From Diphasiastrum complanatum (Eukaryota > Streptophyta > Lycopodiopsida > Lycopodiales > Lycopodiaceae), in contig CM055111.1 in assembly GCA_029204225.1 (NCBI GenBank), positions 48,349,594 through 48,413,593 of the forward strand: a DNA stretch of 64,000 bases. The letters are read 5' to 3'. Below, in pieces: positions 1-9,426 of this stretch. The position numbers were made by a program, and so were the translations under genes. Every line of letters starts with the position of its first letter. Position 1 is the first letter of the stretch. Under the pieces are notes generated by a model, which saw only the letters and a program-made list of their open reading frames with translations, did not search any database and had not been told where the DNA came from.

Positions 1-2904
1 GCCACCGCCGCTGCATCCGCACCCGCCACTGCCTCCGCCTCCGCCACAGCCACGCGTACCCCCTCCAGTACTCCCCATGGATCCACAGCCTCCACTGCTG
101 CACCTACGCCTCTGCCATCACCTTCAGATCTGCACGGCCCGTCCACATCCTCCGCTTCCGCACCTGCACCTATGCCACCACCTCCAGATCCGCATCGTCC
201 ATCCACATCCTCCCAGCCATCCACATCTCGAGGCACCAGACAGATGTCCATGCCGGGATCTTTCAGAGAGGGACAGCACAGAGAGGCCACCAGGACCATA
301 GCACAAATGTTCTATGACCTAAACCTCCCCTTTATCATGGCATCATCCCGCATCTTTCGAGAGGCTATCTCGAAAGTTGCAGTCTGCAGGCCTGGCTACA
401 CACCACCCACAGCCGACGCACTACGCGGCCCTTTGCTTCAGGACCGGGTTGCATTAGTCAGAGAGAGACTGGCCGCACTGCATGAGGCTTGGGATAGATA
501 TGGCTGTTCCATCATGGCTGATGGGTGGACTGATCGTCGCAGACGTCCACTCATCAACGTGATTGTTTCTAGTTGTTACGGTTCCATGTTCTTGCGCAGC
601 ATCGACGCCTCCGAGGCAGGGAGAGTGCATTCGGCCGAGTACATTTACGGCATCATTCGCGCAACGATAGAGGAGGTTGGGCCACAGCGCGTTGTCCAGG
701 TTATAATCTTCTTTCATTAGTTGCTTGGTCATTTACTGCTTAATGTTGATACAATAGTTTTGCGTAGTTTTCGATTGATTGCAATGTGTTTCCAAGCTGT
801 GAACTGATCGTGTGAACGTATCGCGAAAGGTTGTGACGGACAATGCGTCCAACTGCCGTGGTATGGGGGAGCTTCTTATGGCAGACTACCCCTCCATTGT
901 CTGGACTCCATGTGCCGCACACTTACTAGACCTCCTCCTGCATTCCATCGGGCGCCTGCCTTGGGTCAGTGAGATTCTCATGAGGGCACTTGCGGTTGTG
1001 GACTTTGTCACACGCAAGCGCCGCATGACAGCCCTTTTCCGCACATTCAGCAGGTAAGCTGCTACTTATTTTTTGGCTCGTTCAAGATGCTTTTTTATTT
1101 TTTGCTCGTTTCATGTGTGCCTCTCATTTTGTTTGTCAATGCAGGCTCGACTTGAAGAAGCCCGCTCGCACCCGCTTCGCCTACCAGTTCATCATGCTTG
1201 AGCGGCTACACAAGCTCAAGGGTGAATTGCGGCACATGGCCACTTCTGCAGAGTTCACCGCCATGGACCTGTCCACGACCCTAGAGGGCTTGGCCTTCCA
1301 CGACATCTTATTCATGGAGCCTTTCTGGGTGGATATGCAGCAGCTGATGGACGTCATGCGCCCCATCTACTCTGTTCTGAGGCTCATTGATCGCGAGGGG
1401 TGCATGATGGGCCTCATTTATGAGTTCATGGACCGCATAGGTGAGTCTCTCCAGCGTTCTGAGTTGGACCCTGCCAGGTATAACTTTTTCCCGTCTCACC
1501 ATCCCTACTTCCATTTCGCAATCTTTTTGGCTTGCTGCCGCAACACGATGGTATGTAATTGTTGCCTCCACGTGGTTTGGTCCACAGGTTGGAGCCTATC
1601 AGGCGCTTGTGGCAGCGACGCTGAGATAAGTTTCAACGGCCCATTCATAGTGTGGCCCACATACTGCATCCGCTGTTTCAGAGCGAGAGGCAGTACGACG
1701 ATGCAGAGCTGCGTGCGGACTGGTTCGCATACATCCGCCTCCTCAGCAGCGACACTGGTATCCGCATCAGGCTCGAGGTGCAGAGGCTCAGTAACAGGTA
1801 AACTCTTGATCTATCGTACGCTGTCGTTCGTTCAATTTCCCTGCGCGGGCTCAAGTGTACTCAAGCATATCGTTGCTCAACTGCAGGCACTGTCTAGGGC
1901 TGCTCGGCGAGGACCTTGCACGTGTTCGAGAGAACAGGCTCTTGCCTGTATCTTGGTGGGAGAGCTATGGCGTTGGGCAGCCAGACCTGAGGACGCTCGC
2001 GCTCCGAGTCCTTTCACAGGTATGTTGTCTAATTTCATTCATCCAACTAGTTTTCGCATTTTCTCTACAAGGTCGGTACTCACTCGAGTTGTTGCCGATT
2101 AATGCAGGACTGTTCTGCTTGCGTGTGCGAGCGGAACTGGTCAGTGTTCAGCCTTGTTCACACGAACAGGTGGAACCGTCTGATGACGGAGCGATGCAAT
2201 GACCTGGTGTACCGCAACACCAACACCAAGGTGGTTCGACGCATCACGGAGAGCATGAGGGCAGGAGGCACACGCGCCCTACTGCAGGTATATTTCGTTG
2301 CTCTGTCGTTTTGCTTTCGTATTGGTTTAGGACATTCAGCTTAATGCCCTCACGGTTGCTTCGGCTATTCTCACGAATGATTGACTTGTGTAGGTCAATC
2401 TCGATGAGTGCCTGGTTGCAGCGGCCGATCATGAGCCAGAGCCAGAGGTTGACCCAGACGATGCCGCTCGGCGTGCTCTGCAGGGTGATCCCGAGGATGA
2501 TGCCGATGCCGATGAGACCATTCCCCTCCCTGCTGACGTCCCACTGCCCTCCTCCTCTGATGAGCCCACATATGATTCAGACGAGACGGTCGGCCCCACC
2601 CAGTATTCCCGCATCACACCCCCTTTCAGATGATGGCTGGTCAGAGTTTGCGAGGGAGACAGAGGCTGCTGCCCAGAGACAGATAGTGCAGAGATGACTC
2701 AGAGCATCACAGGCAGGCAGTTCCTCCCAGAGACCCCCCCGTGGCAGAGGGAGACCCCCAGGCAGGAGAGTACCACAAAGGGTTCCTTCCGGCAGACCCA
2801 GAGGCAGGCCAGCCAAGAGGGGACGCACTGATGATTTGTCTAGTCGTCTCTTGGCAGGCGTTGGCCCAGACTTAGAGGAGTCCCAGATGCCTCCAGACTC
2901 TTAG
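1..2904 (+). pseudogene. hAT-superfamily transposase, multi-exon, decayed; 5' end outside window
   Basis: Cut-and-paste DNA transposase of the hAT superfamily (nuclear). The exons I infer are 1-699, 830-1053, 1145-1477, 1588-1797, 1887-2019, 2108-2286 and 2394-2904, all with GT..AG introns. Visible order: an Ala/Pro/Ser-rich linker (bases 1-240), a DUF659-like catalytic region (GCSIMADGWTDRRRRPLIN, then VVTDNASNCRGMG in exon 2), a middle domain with QRPIHSVAHILHP, and the C-terminal hAT dimerisation domain (SWWESYGVGQPDLRTLALR; CERNWSVFSLVHTNRWNRL). The tail is acidic, then carries AT-hook-like GRGRP and GRPRGRP motifs. Lesions: an in-frame TGA at 1622-1624 where the family has Trp, a 1-base frame slip near 2616-2626, and a TGA at 2695-2697. 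The N-terminal BED finger is off the left edge; a related one survives at 7379-7990. Domain assignment is confident; exon ends are by eye. Confidence 0.85.
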
Positions 2905-3402
2905 CCAGACTTTGTATTTGACACCCTTGCAGATGCATCTGGCAGGCAAGGGGATGATATTTTTAGCACAGACTTGTAGATACTGATACACATTTTAGCA
3001 TCATGTACAGTGGCATCAGATGAGTGGACCACCTCGATAGGAACCTGTGGGAACAAACAGGGCGAGGAAACGACCGACTGTCGGCCCGCAACGTCCGTCC
3101 GAAGTTCGACGGGGGAAACCGATCACATCATATAAGATAGTATTGTGTAGGTCTCGTGGTTCCATGTAGTGAATGAAACAATTTTGCATAAGTAGTTAGT
3201 AAGCTGTTGAAGTTCATCCGGGGGGAAACCGATCACATCATATAAGACATAGTACTGTGTAGGCCTGTGCTGACAGAGATAGCAATACTTCTTGCAGGAT
3301 GGTCGGTCCTGTGGTTCCCTGTAGTGAATGGCATAGTTCTATTGACCATTCACTCTTCTGGTGTCCATTCACCCTAAATCTATCTCATCACATAGGCCAT
3401 GG
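2905..3402. repeat. hAT 3' flank, then outlying copies of the foldback subrepeat
   Basis: No gene. From about 3021 the sequence repeats pieces of the foldback arm downstream: the block beginning GTGGACCACCTCGATAGG also occurs at 3637, and the unit containing GTTGAAGTTCATCCGGGG followed by ACATCATATAAGA occurs about twice here and again at 3850-4040. The hAT 3' terminus probably lies close to 3020, but its terminal inverted repeat cannot be checked because the 5' end is outside the window. Confidence 0.55.
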
Positions 3403-3421
3403 TACTGTGTAGAATGCATTA

Positions 3422-3712
3422 ATGGTCCAGGAACATAGTCCACAGGTTTGTGATCCCGATACGAACCCAAGGGATCGAGCCTGGCTCGATTCAAGTATCG
3501 TTCGGTCAAAATGGCCCTTCGACTGGAGAGACACGCATTTAGGTCAAGCGAAATGGACTAGTTTTGCAGCTTTCCGTCCGACGGCCCCGTTTTTCCAAAC
3601 GGGATCCGTTTCAGGTGCCGTCTGTTTCGACCAGTGGACAACCTCGATAGGAACCTGTGGGAACAGACAGGACGAGGAAACGATCGACGGTCGGCCCGCA
3701 ACGTTCGTCTGA
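3422..3712 (+). other. Arm-encoded open frame, conserved in both arms
   Basis: A 96-codon open frame, beginning MVQEHSPQVCDPDTNPRDRA, in the outer part of the left arm. The right arm carries an equivalent frame on the opposite strand (6665-7036) that is clearly the same sequence at protein level, for example WLDSSIVRSKWPFDWR against WLDSGIVQSKWPVDWR. No known domain is recognised. The similarity may simply reflect the inverted duplication rather than selection. It is listed because both arms keep it open. Confidence 0.3.
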
Positions 3713-4104
3713 AGTTCGACGTTAAACAGGGCTTACGGGACACTTCGTCCGGTCGGGACCTGAAAACTGGGAGATGTTTTGGAGCACCCGTGTTGGTACG
3801 CAAAATTTCGACCGCGTGTTGTAGCGTGTTGAAGTAGTGCCATACGTAATTAGTAAGCGGTTGAAGTTCATCCGGGGAGAAACCGATCTCATCAACCGAG
3901 ACACAGTAGTGTGTAGGTCTTGTGGTTTTTTGTAGTGAATGACACAGTTTTGCATAGATAACTAGTAAGTTGTTGAAGTTCATCGGGGGGGAAACTGATC
4001 TCATCATATAAGACATAGTAGTGTGTAGGTCTTCTGGTTTCCTGTCTTGAGAGCTTGTCACTCTTCTGGTGAGCATTGATTTCCCCCAGAGACTTGTGGT
4101 CCTG

Positions 4105-4240
4105 AGCTTGTCACTCTTCTGGTGAGCGTTCACCTCTCCCGGTGAGCGTTCACCTCTCCCAAATCCTTCTGGTGAGCGTTCACCTCTCCCAAATCCTCTG
4201 GTGAGCGTTCACCTCTCCCAAATCCTCTGGTGAGCATTCA
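4105..4240 (+). repeat. ~20-30-bp tandem array in left foldback arm
   Basis: About five head-to-tail units of CTGGTGAGCGTTCACCTCTC, mostly separated by CCAAATC(CTT); the unit is 20 bp where that spacer is missing and ~29-30 bp elsewhere. A degenerate single version (CACCAGAGGATTTGGGAGAA) lies in the right arm at about 6283-6305, so the array expanded in the left arm only. Confidence 0.85.
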
Positions 4241-4422
4241 CTTCTTTGAGACAGTCACTGATGCACCCTAAACCCCAAATCAGTAATATGTTTGCCATAC
4301 AAACCATCATCTACACTCAAAACCACTTTCAGATCTTTCTTTGCAACTTTTTTGGAGCTTAGTTCCCAATGAAGGTTCATAAAAATTTATGAACTGCTCA
4401 TTACTCGTTGTTTGGTAATATC

Positions 4423-5883
4423 TCAGTTATGGGAGGCATGGGCAGTGGTTAGGTCTGTTGCAAATTTTTTTGGTACCGTTTTCCTATTTTTTAACAGGAG
4501 GGGGCAGGTGGGTGCCAGACACCAACTGATAATTAATTCCAGGGGAAAAACAGGGGCCATAAATTGCTTTTATTTTGCTTTTGGGATGGGGGACAGCGTG
4601 GGCAGGTGCCTGTATTTTTTTTTTTTTTGAAATTTTTTTTTTTAGTTGAGCGCGTCCGGACGCGGACACACCCTTGACGCGTCTGCCTCCGGACGCGCGT
4701 CCGCGTCCACCGTCCGCTTCCTTAGATTCAAAGTAAGATACCTAATTGAAACTTTTCGAATAAGAGAAATTCTCTAGGGATTGTGTGGACAATCTGGAAA
4801 TAGAACAAGTTTGAAATTTGAATCATTATCTATAAGTAGTATAGTGAAAGGTCAAAGGTTACTAATTCCATTTTGATCGGAATAGGAGTAAGTTTGATCA
4901 GGATTTAAATATGGAATGTCTGTATTTAATCAACCTATTCTTAGTTTAAGTACTAGGATCAGAGAGGGGTTGATAGAGTGGAAGAAATTATGTTGTTAGA
5001 GGTAAACTGGGTTGGAAAACTGCTGAGAGTGAATGTTATTCGTCTTAGAGCCGGATATGTTATTTACTCATGAGAAATAGAAATTTTTTAGTAGTTGAGT
5101 TACAAGATTCTCGGTGAAATATGTGAGTAACATATGTGGGTTCTGGAGGAATCTGCCAGATAAGAATGTGTTTATGTATTGGGTCATAGTGAGATTATTC
5201 ACATATGTGCACAATTAATCTTTTATGAATCTACTATGTATTCCTAGTTACTAAGGTTATTTGGTGCATTTAACCTAGTCGGTGAACATAAGCATATGAT
5301 TAAGTATTGTATTGACATATACTTGCAGAGTTAACAAATCTTTGTAAGGAAGATTTATGGGTTAACTTAAAAATGATTCAGATGAGGATCTAAATGTGGT
5401 GTTATGCTAGTTTGGCAATTAACTTGAGTAGTTGATTACTGCAGGATGAAGTTAATTGGTAAAACGATCAGTGTGATGAGGATTCACCACGAACTGATGG
5501 TTTTTGATTTATATTGCTTGTAAGACGCATGATTAGTGAATCATTGGGTTCATCAGTTAAAATTATGTGCATTGGATATACAATATTCTTGGATAGAGTA
5601 TTCCTCAGTTAAGGAATAGACTCAGCTCATTAGTGATTGTATCCCAGAGTGCTCAATTGGATAACGAATCATAATGAATCCGAGAATAATAACTGAGTTG
5701 ATATTCAGCGGGACTTTGGGTATCTAGATTTTATTCTCGACGGTAATCTAAAGTTTTTGTAGTTGAAAATGATTGTCATTATCATTTTGGTATGCTTTCT
5801 GTCTTTAATTACCAGTGGCATTTAGAACTTGAATATCTAGCACTTCAGTTAAAGAATCCTGTTTGGAAAGTATTCAACGATGG
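4423..5883. other. Foldback centre; part shared with 51100-51530
   Basis: No gene recognised. It starts with T-rich DNA and a CpG-dense palindromic island (4648-4722), then AT-rich sequence. The stretch about 5189-5580 is the same dispersed repeat as 51100-51530, sharing GTGAGATTATTCACATATGTG and CTTGCAGAGTTAACAAATCT. The second copy carries an extra ~70 bp near 51330. Confidence 0.65.
4648..4722. other. CpG-dense palindromic island
   Basis: About 75 bp dominated by GGACGC/GCGTCC hexamers inside AT-rich DNA. It includes the perfect 12-bp palindrome GCGTCCGGACGC. It lies directly after two T-runs at about 4617-4642. Confidence 0.7.
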
Positions 5884-7041
5884 CTAATGAGCAGTCCATA
5901 AATTATTATGAACCTTCATTGGGAACTAAGCTCAAAAAAAAGCGACAAAAGCGGCAAAGAAAGATCTGAAAGAAGTTTGGAGTGAAGATGATGGTTTACA
6001 TGGCATAGAGATTAGTGGTTTAGGGTTTAGGGTTAGCTTAGATGAGAGCGAAAGCTTGGAGCGTGCATCAGTGACTGTCTCAAAGAAGAGACATTTTGAA
6101 GAGCGAAAATGTTGCTCGCAACTTACACAACTAAGCTCAGCTTGCACTGACCATTTCGTGGCCCTAAACCCTGGCGCAAAGGGAGTGGATGTGGTTACCA
6201 GTTTCAGCAGTGTGGATCTTAAGTGTAGCCAAATCGACTTTTTCGATTTATACAATTTGTTTCAGAAAGGGAAGTGAATTCTCACCAGAGGATTTGGGAG
6301 AAGTGAATGCTCACCAAAAGAGTGACAAGCTCTCAGGACCACAAGTTTCTGGGAGAAATGAATGCTCACCATGAGAGTGACAAGCTCTCAAGACAGGGAA
6401 CCACAAGATCTACACACTACTATGTCTTATATGATGAGATCGGTTTTCCCCCGGATGAACTTCAACAACTTAGTAATTACTTATGCAAAACTGTGTCATT
6501 CACTACAGGGAACCACAAGACCTACACACTACTATGTCTTGGTTGATGAGATCGGTTTCTTCTCGGATGAACTTCAACAACTTACTAATTACTTATGGTA
6601 CAACTTCAACACGCTGTCAAAATTTTGCGTACCAACACGGGGGCTCCGAAACATCTCCCAGTTTTCAGGTCCCGAACGGACGAAGTGTCCTTGAAGCCCT
6701 GTTCAACGTTGAACTTCGGACGGACGTTGTGGATTGACCGTCGGTCCGTTCCTCGTCCTGTCTATTCCCACTAGTTCCTATCGAGATTGTCCACTGGCTG
6801 AAACAGACGGCACCTGAAACGGACCCCGTTTGGATGAACGGGACCTTCGGACGAAAAGCTGCAAAACGAGTCCATTTTGCTAGACCTAATTGCGTTTCTC
6901 TCCAGTCGACGGGCCATTTTGACTGAACGATACCCGAATCGAGCCAGGCTCGATCCCTTGGGTTCGTATCCGGATCACGAACCTGTGGACTGTATTCTTG
7001 GACCATTTTGGTCGATTCCAAATGCATTCTACACAATCAAG
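5884..7041 (-). repeat. Right inverted arm of foldback element
   Basis: Reverse complement of the left arm. It contains two units of the ~115-bp subrepeat (about 6390-6600), the telomere-like string TTTAGGGTTTAGGGTTAG (about 6019-6036), and an outer segment with the arm-conserved minus-strand frame at 6665-7036. Confidence 0.7.
6665..7036 (-). other. Arm-encoded open frame, right-arm copy
   Basis: A 123-codon minus-strand frame matching the plus-strand frame at 3422-3712, with shared blocks DPDTNPRDRAWLDS, QTGSVSGAVCF and GNRQDEE. It extends past the left-arm frame, which ends at a TGA. No domain is recognised, and coding status is doubtful. Confidence 0.3.
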
Positions 7042-7303
7042 TGTATGCTACACAAGTGCTGCTTTGATATTAAATCTGCACATACCTGTGGTGCAATGCC
7101 TATCACACACTGTGGGGTTGTGGGTTCATGATATGTTAATCGTGCGATTTGTTAGGGTTTAGGGTGTTATGTTAACTGTGCCATTGGTGTCGGGTTTAGC
7201 GTGTTGTGTTCAATGATTGGACATGATGCAGATGATATGAGAGACATGAAGATGTGCTGGTGTAAAACAATAGGTGCAGCATGTATAATTTCCGTACTAC
7301 GCC

Positions 7304-7378
<75 letters not shown>
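7042..7378. repeat. Short non-coding stretch ending in a (CT)n microsatellite (7306-7378)
   Basis: No gene seen in 7042-7305; it holds a telo-box-like TTAGGGTTTAGGG at 7153. Bases 7306-7378 are uninterrupted CT dinucleotides (about 36 repeats) that cut off the inverted hAT exon. Confidence 0.85.
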
Positions 7379-7381
<3 letters not shown>

Positions 7382-7990
7382 TGGCAGGTCATAGAACATC
7401 TGTGCTATGGTCTTGGTGGCCTCTCTGTGCTGCCCCTCTCTGAAAGATCTCGGCATGGTCATCTGTTTGGTGCCTCGGGATGTGGATGGCTGGGAGGATG
7501 TAGATGGACGATGCGGATCTGGAGGTGGTGGCATAGGTGTAGGTGCGGAAGCAGAGGATGCGGACGGACGGTGCGGATCTGGAGGTGGTGGCACAGGCGT
7601 AGGTGCAGCAGTGGAGGTTGTGGATTCATGGGGAGTATTGGCGGAGGGGGTGGGTGTGGCGGTGGCGGGTGCGGAGGCGGCGGCGGGGGCGGGGGCGGTG
7701 GCAGTGGCAGTGGGTGCACCAATGGAAGCGGAGTCCATGGCATCTATGGATGGCTCGCAGGCCTCAGCACTTGGCTCAGCATATGTCTTGAGAATGCGAG
7801 CCCTCTCCGCAGAGGGGATGACCATACAAATGCCGATCCCATAGCGTCCCCCTGTGGGTCGGACTCGCAATCCCGCCAAATGTGCTCGGACCCGAGAGGC
7901 GTTCCCTGTGAACTGCTTTTGACAAAAAGGGCAACGCCACTTTTTGTCGGGCAACAACTCCACCTCATCCCAAATGGGACGAGCGGCCAT
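7379..7990 (-). pseudogene. hAT transposase first-exon fragment with BED zinc finger
   Basis: Minus-strand relic of the same hAT family as 1-2904. It starts at the ATG at 7988-7990 (MAARPIWDEVELLPDKKW). A BED-type zinc finger follows (WRCPFCQKQFTG, then SRVRAHLAG), and then the Ala/Pro/Ser/Thr-rich linker that matches the window start (PPPPDPHRPSTSSQPSTSRG; FREGQHREATKTIAQMFYDL). Homology stops after FYDL, where the (CT)n at 7306-7378 begins, so the DUF659 and dimerisation parts are missing. Its upstream edge also abuts CT and CA microsatellites. It is an isolated, probably non-functional DNA-binding exon. Known for the family: the BED finger binds transposon ends. Confidence 0.8.
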
Positions 7991-7999
7991 CTCTCTCTC

Positions 8000-8073
<74 letters not shown>

Positions 8074-8250
8074 ACACACACACAAACACACACACAAGCA
8101 CACAAATCTAATATCTCTCTCTCTTTCTCTCTTCTAAACCCTAAACTCAAGCATGCAGACCCTAAACCCTAAACTCACACACACACCATGTCTCACACAC
8201 ACACACACACACACACAAACCTCTCTCCCTCTCTCTCTCTCTCTCTCTGT
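7991..8250. repeat. CT/CA microsatellites with two telo-boxes
   Basis: CT repeats 7991-8035, CA repeats 8036-8102, two short plant telo-box stretches (TAAACCCTAAAC at about 8136 and 8163), CA repeats 8183-8218 and CT repeats 8219-8249. LINE1 begins directly after the last CT run. Confidence 0.85.
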
Positions 8251-8355
8251 TTGTGATGGTGATGAGCGGGCGTCTCTCCTCACTCTCTCCAGCGATGGTG
8301 ATCCTCCCCTCCTAGTCCGCCCTCCTCCACCGCTCCTCCATCAGCGCCCTCCTCC

Positions 8356-9054
8356 ATGGCCCGTAAAACTAGGGGGAGCCCTTGCTCCCCCAACCCCCCC
8401 CGCCCCCCTCCATCTCCTCCTACCTCATCCTGCGCTCCACCTGCTGCTGCCCTCCACCCTACCCCTGCCCCACCCGCTCCACCTGCTTCACCCGCTCCAC
8501 CTGCTACCGCCCTCCCCCCTACTTTTGCCCCACCCGTTCCACCTGCTATCGCCCTCCAGCTCTCCCCCTCCACCCCACCTGCTGCCTCCGCCCCACCCAA
8601 TGCCTCCACACCTGTTGCCTCCGCCCCACCTGATATCTCCCCTACTGCCTTCGCACCTGCGGCCTCCAACCCACCTGCGGTCCCTGCCCCACCTGCTACC
8701 TCCGTCCCACTGGTTGCCACCCTCCATTCTACCTCCTCCGTCCCTGCTGCTGCCCTCTCTACTGTTCAAGAGCTTCCCCATACTGCTGTGCAGCAAGCGC
8801 CCCTTCCCTCGCCACACACTTACAGCCCCCCCCCTCTCCTCGCTTCCCACTCCGGCCCCCCTCATTCATCTCCTGTCCCTTCCACTCCCATCCCTGCCAA
8901 TGCTGCCCCGGATACCCCCTTTCTATCCCACGCAGATTACACGACCGCCAAATCCTTCGAAAATTTTTTAGCCTACCTTACGTCACTTAGGTATCGTAAA
9001 GAAACCTTGCGGAAAAGAGCCAAGTTGAAAGACACCAAGATCTTCATGGATGAT
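8356..9054 (+). pseudogene. LINE1 ORF1 protein, 5' part
   Basis: The likely start is the ATG at 8356 (MARKTRGSPCSPN), in the position of LINE3's MAPTCAATRR at 20769. About 190 codons are Pro/Ala/Ser-rich low-complexity sequence. Next comes a short segment resembling the LINE3 RNA-binding part (SFENFLAYLTSLRYRKETLR; KLKDTKIFMDD). The coiled-coil present in LINE3 (21482-21700) is missing here. The frame resumes after the inserted element at 15323 (DLTYIQVEERHQAFQ). Known role of ORF1p: an RNA-binding chaperone of the LINE RNP. Confidence 0.7.
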
Positions 9055-9412
9055 TGTAATAGATCCTAACACCACAGTAGGGCAAACACTAACTGATCCA
9101 CCCAACCTTGCCTACTCCCTGATATAGAGTAAGCCCCTCCTAGCCCAGTGTGAGGACTGGTAGCATGCTACTGCCAAGTGTCGGCCACGTGTCACTGACG
9201 TGGCCGACTGCACGTCGGGACCCAACTGGGAGCCCTATCCTGCTGACAGGGTCCCTAGGCTGTGTTAGGCCCGCCATGGCTATGGACCGTGCTGGGGCAC
9301 ACTACTCACACTGTCTTGCCTTGTTGGTCATGTACACTGGACACGACCCTGACTGTGGTATCTGACCTATCTGTGTTCCCTAGGGTTCGGCACTGGTTAC
9401 GAGCTCGTAACA
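9055..9412 (-). repeat. 3' LTR of chromovirus (left copy)
   Basis: 358 bp, from TGTAATAGATCC to CTCGTAACA. It nearly matches 14960-15317; differences seen are C/T in GGGCAAA(C/T)ACTA, and CTGTC/CTGTT and GCCTT/GCCCT near 9320. It includes an 11-bp perfect inverted repeat with ACGT cores. Confidence 0.95.
9180..9208. promoter_or_regulatory. LTR palindrome with ACGT (G-box / as-1-like) cores
   Basis: Arms GTCGGCCACGT and ACGTGGCCGAC around a 7-base loop GTCACTG. It contains CACGTG and TGACGTGG, core motifs of plant bZIP/bHLH sites. The same 29 bp is identical in the other LTR at 15085-15113. Promoter function is inferred from motif type and LTR position. Confidence 0.5.
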
Positions 9413-9426
9413 CTCCCTCCCCCTTA
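9413..9426 (-). promoter_or_regulatory. Polypurine tract, overlapping the pol stop codon
   Basis: On the minus strand TAAGGGGGAGGGAG runs directly into the 3' LTR (TGTTACG). The pol stop codon TAA (9424-9426) begins this tract. It primes plus-strand DNA synthesis in LTR elements. Confidence 0.85.

Larger units (their letters stand above)
3403..4422 (+). repeat. Left inverted arm of foldback element
   Basis: Reverse-complement partner of 5884-7041. It contains an outer segment with an open frame at 3422-3712, two to three ~115-bp units carrying GAAGTTCATCCGGGG and CATAGTAGTGTGTAGGTC (3840-4060), the ~30-bp tandem array at 4105-4240, and an inner segment ending near GAACTGCTCATTACTCG. Confidence 0.7.
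3403..7041. mobile_element. Large foldback element with ~1.0-1.2 kb inverted arms
   Basis: The left arm (about 3403-4422) and right arm (about 5884-7041) are reverse complements with moderate divergence. The outer edges match at TGTGTAGAATGCATT on the left and its complement at about 7027-7041. The inner edges match around GAACTGCTCATTA at 4392 and TAATGAGCAGT at 5887. The arms are built of tandem subrepeats, as in foldback-type DNA transposons. The ~1.46 kb centre is AT-rich and carries no recognisable transposase. It lies between a plus-strand hAT gene and an inverted hAT exon fragment. Superfamily is not assignable from this copy, and no target duplication was established. Confidence 0.7.

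Noticed and set aside
7427-8137. Long plus-strand open frame through the BED-exon region
   Set aside because: It is the antisense shadow of the minus-strand BED exon plus CT/CA microsatellites; it is rich in Gly, Ser-Leu and Thr-His repeats from simple sequence.
8153-8971. Pro/Leu-rich plus-strand frame
   Set aside because: A shifted shadow of LINE1 ORF1, created by C-rich low-complexity sequence.
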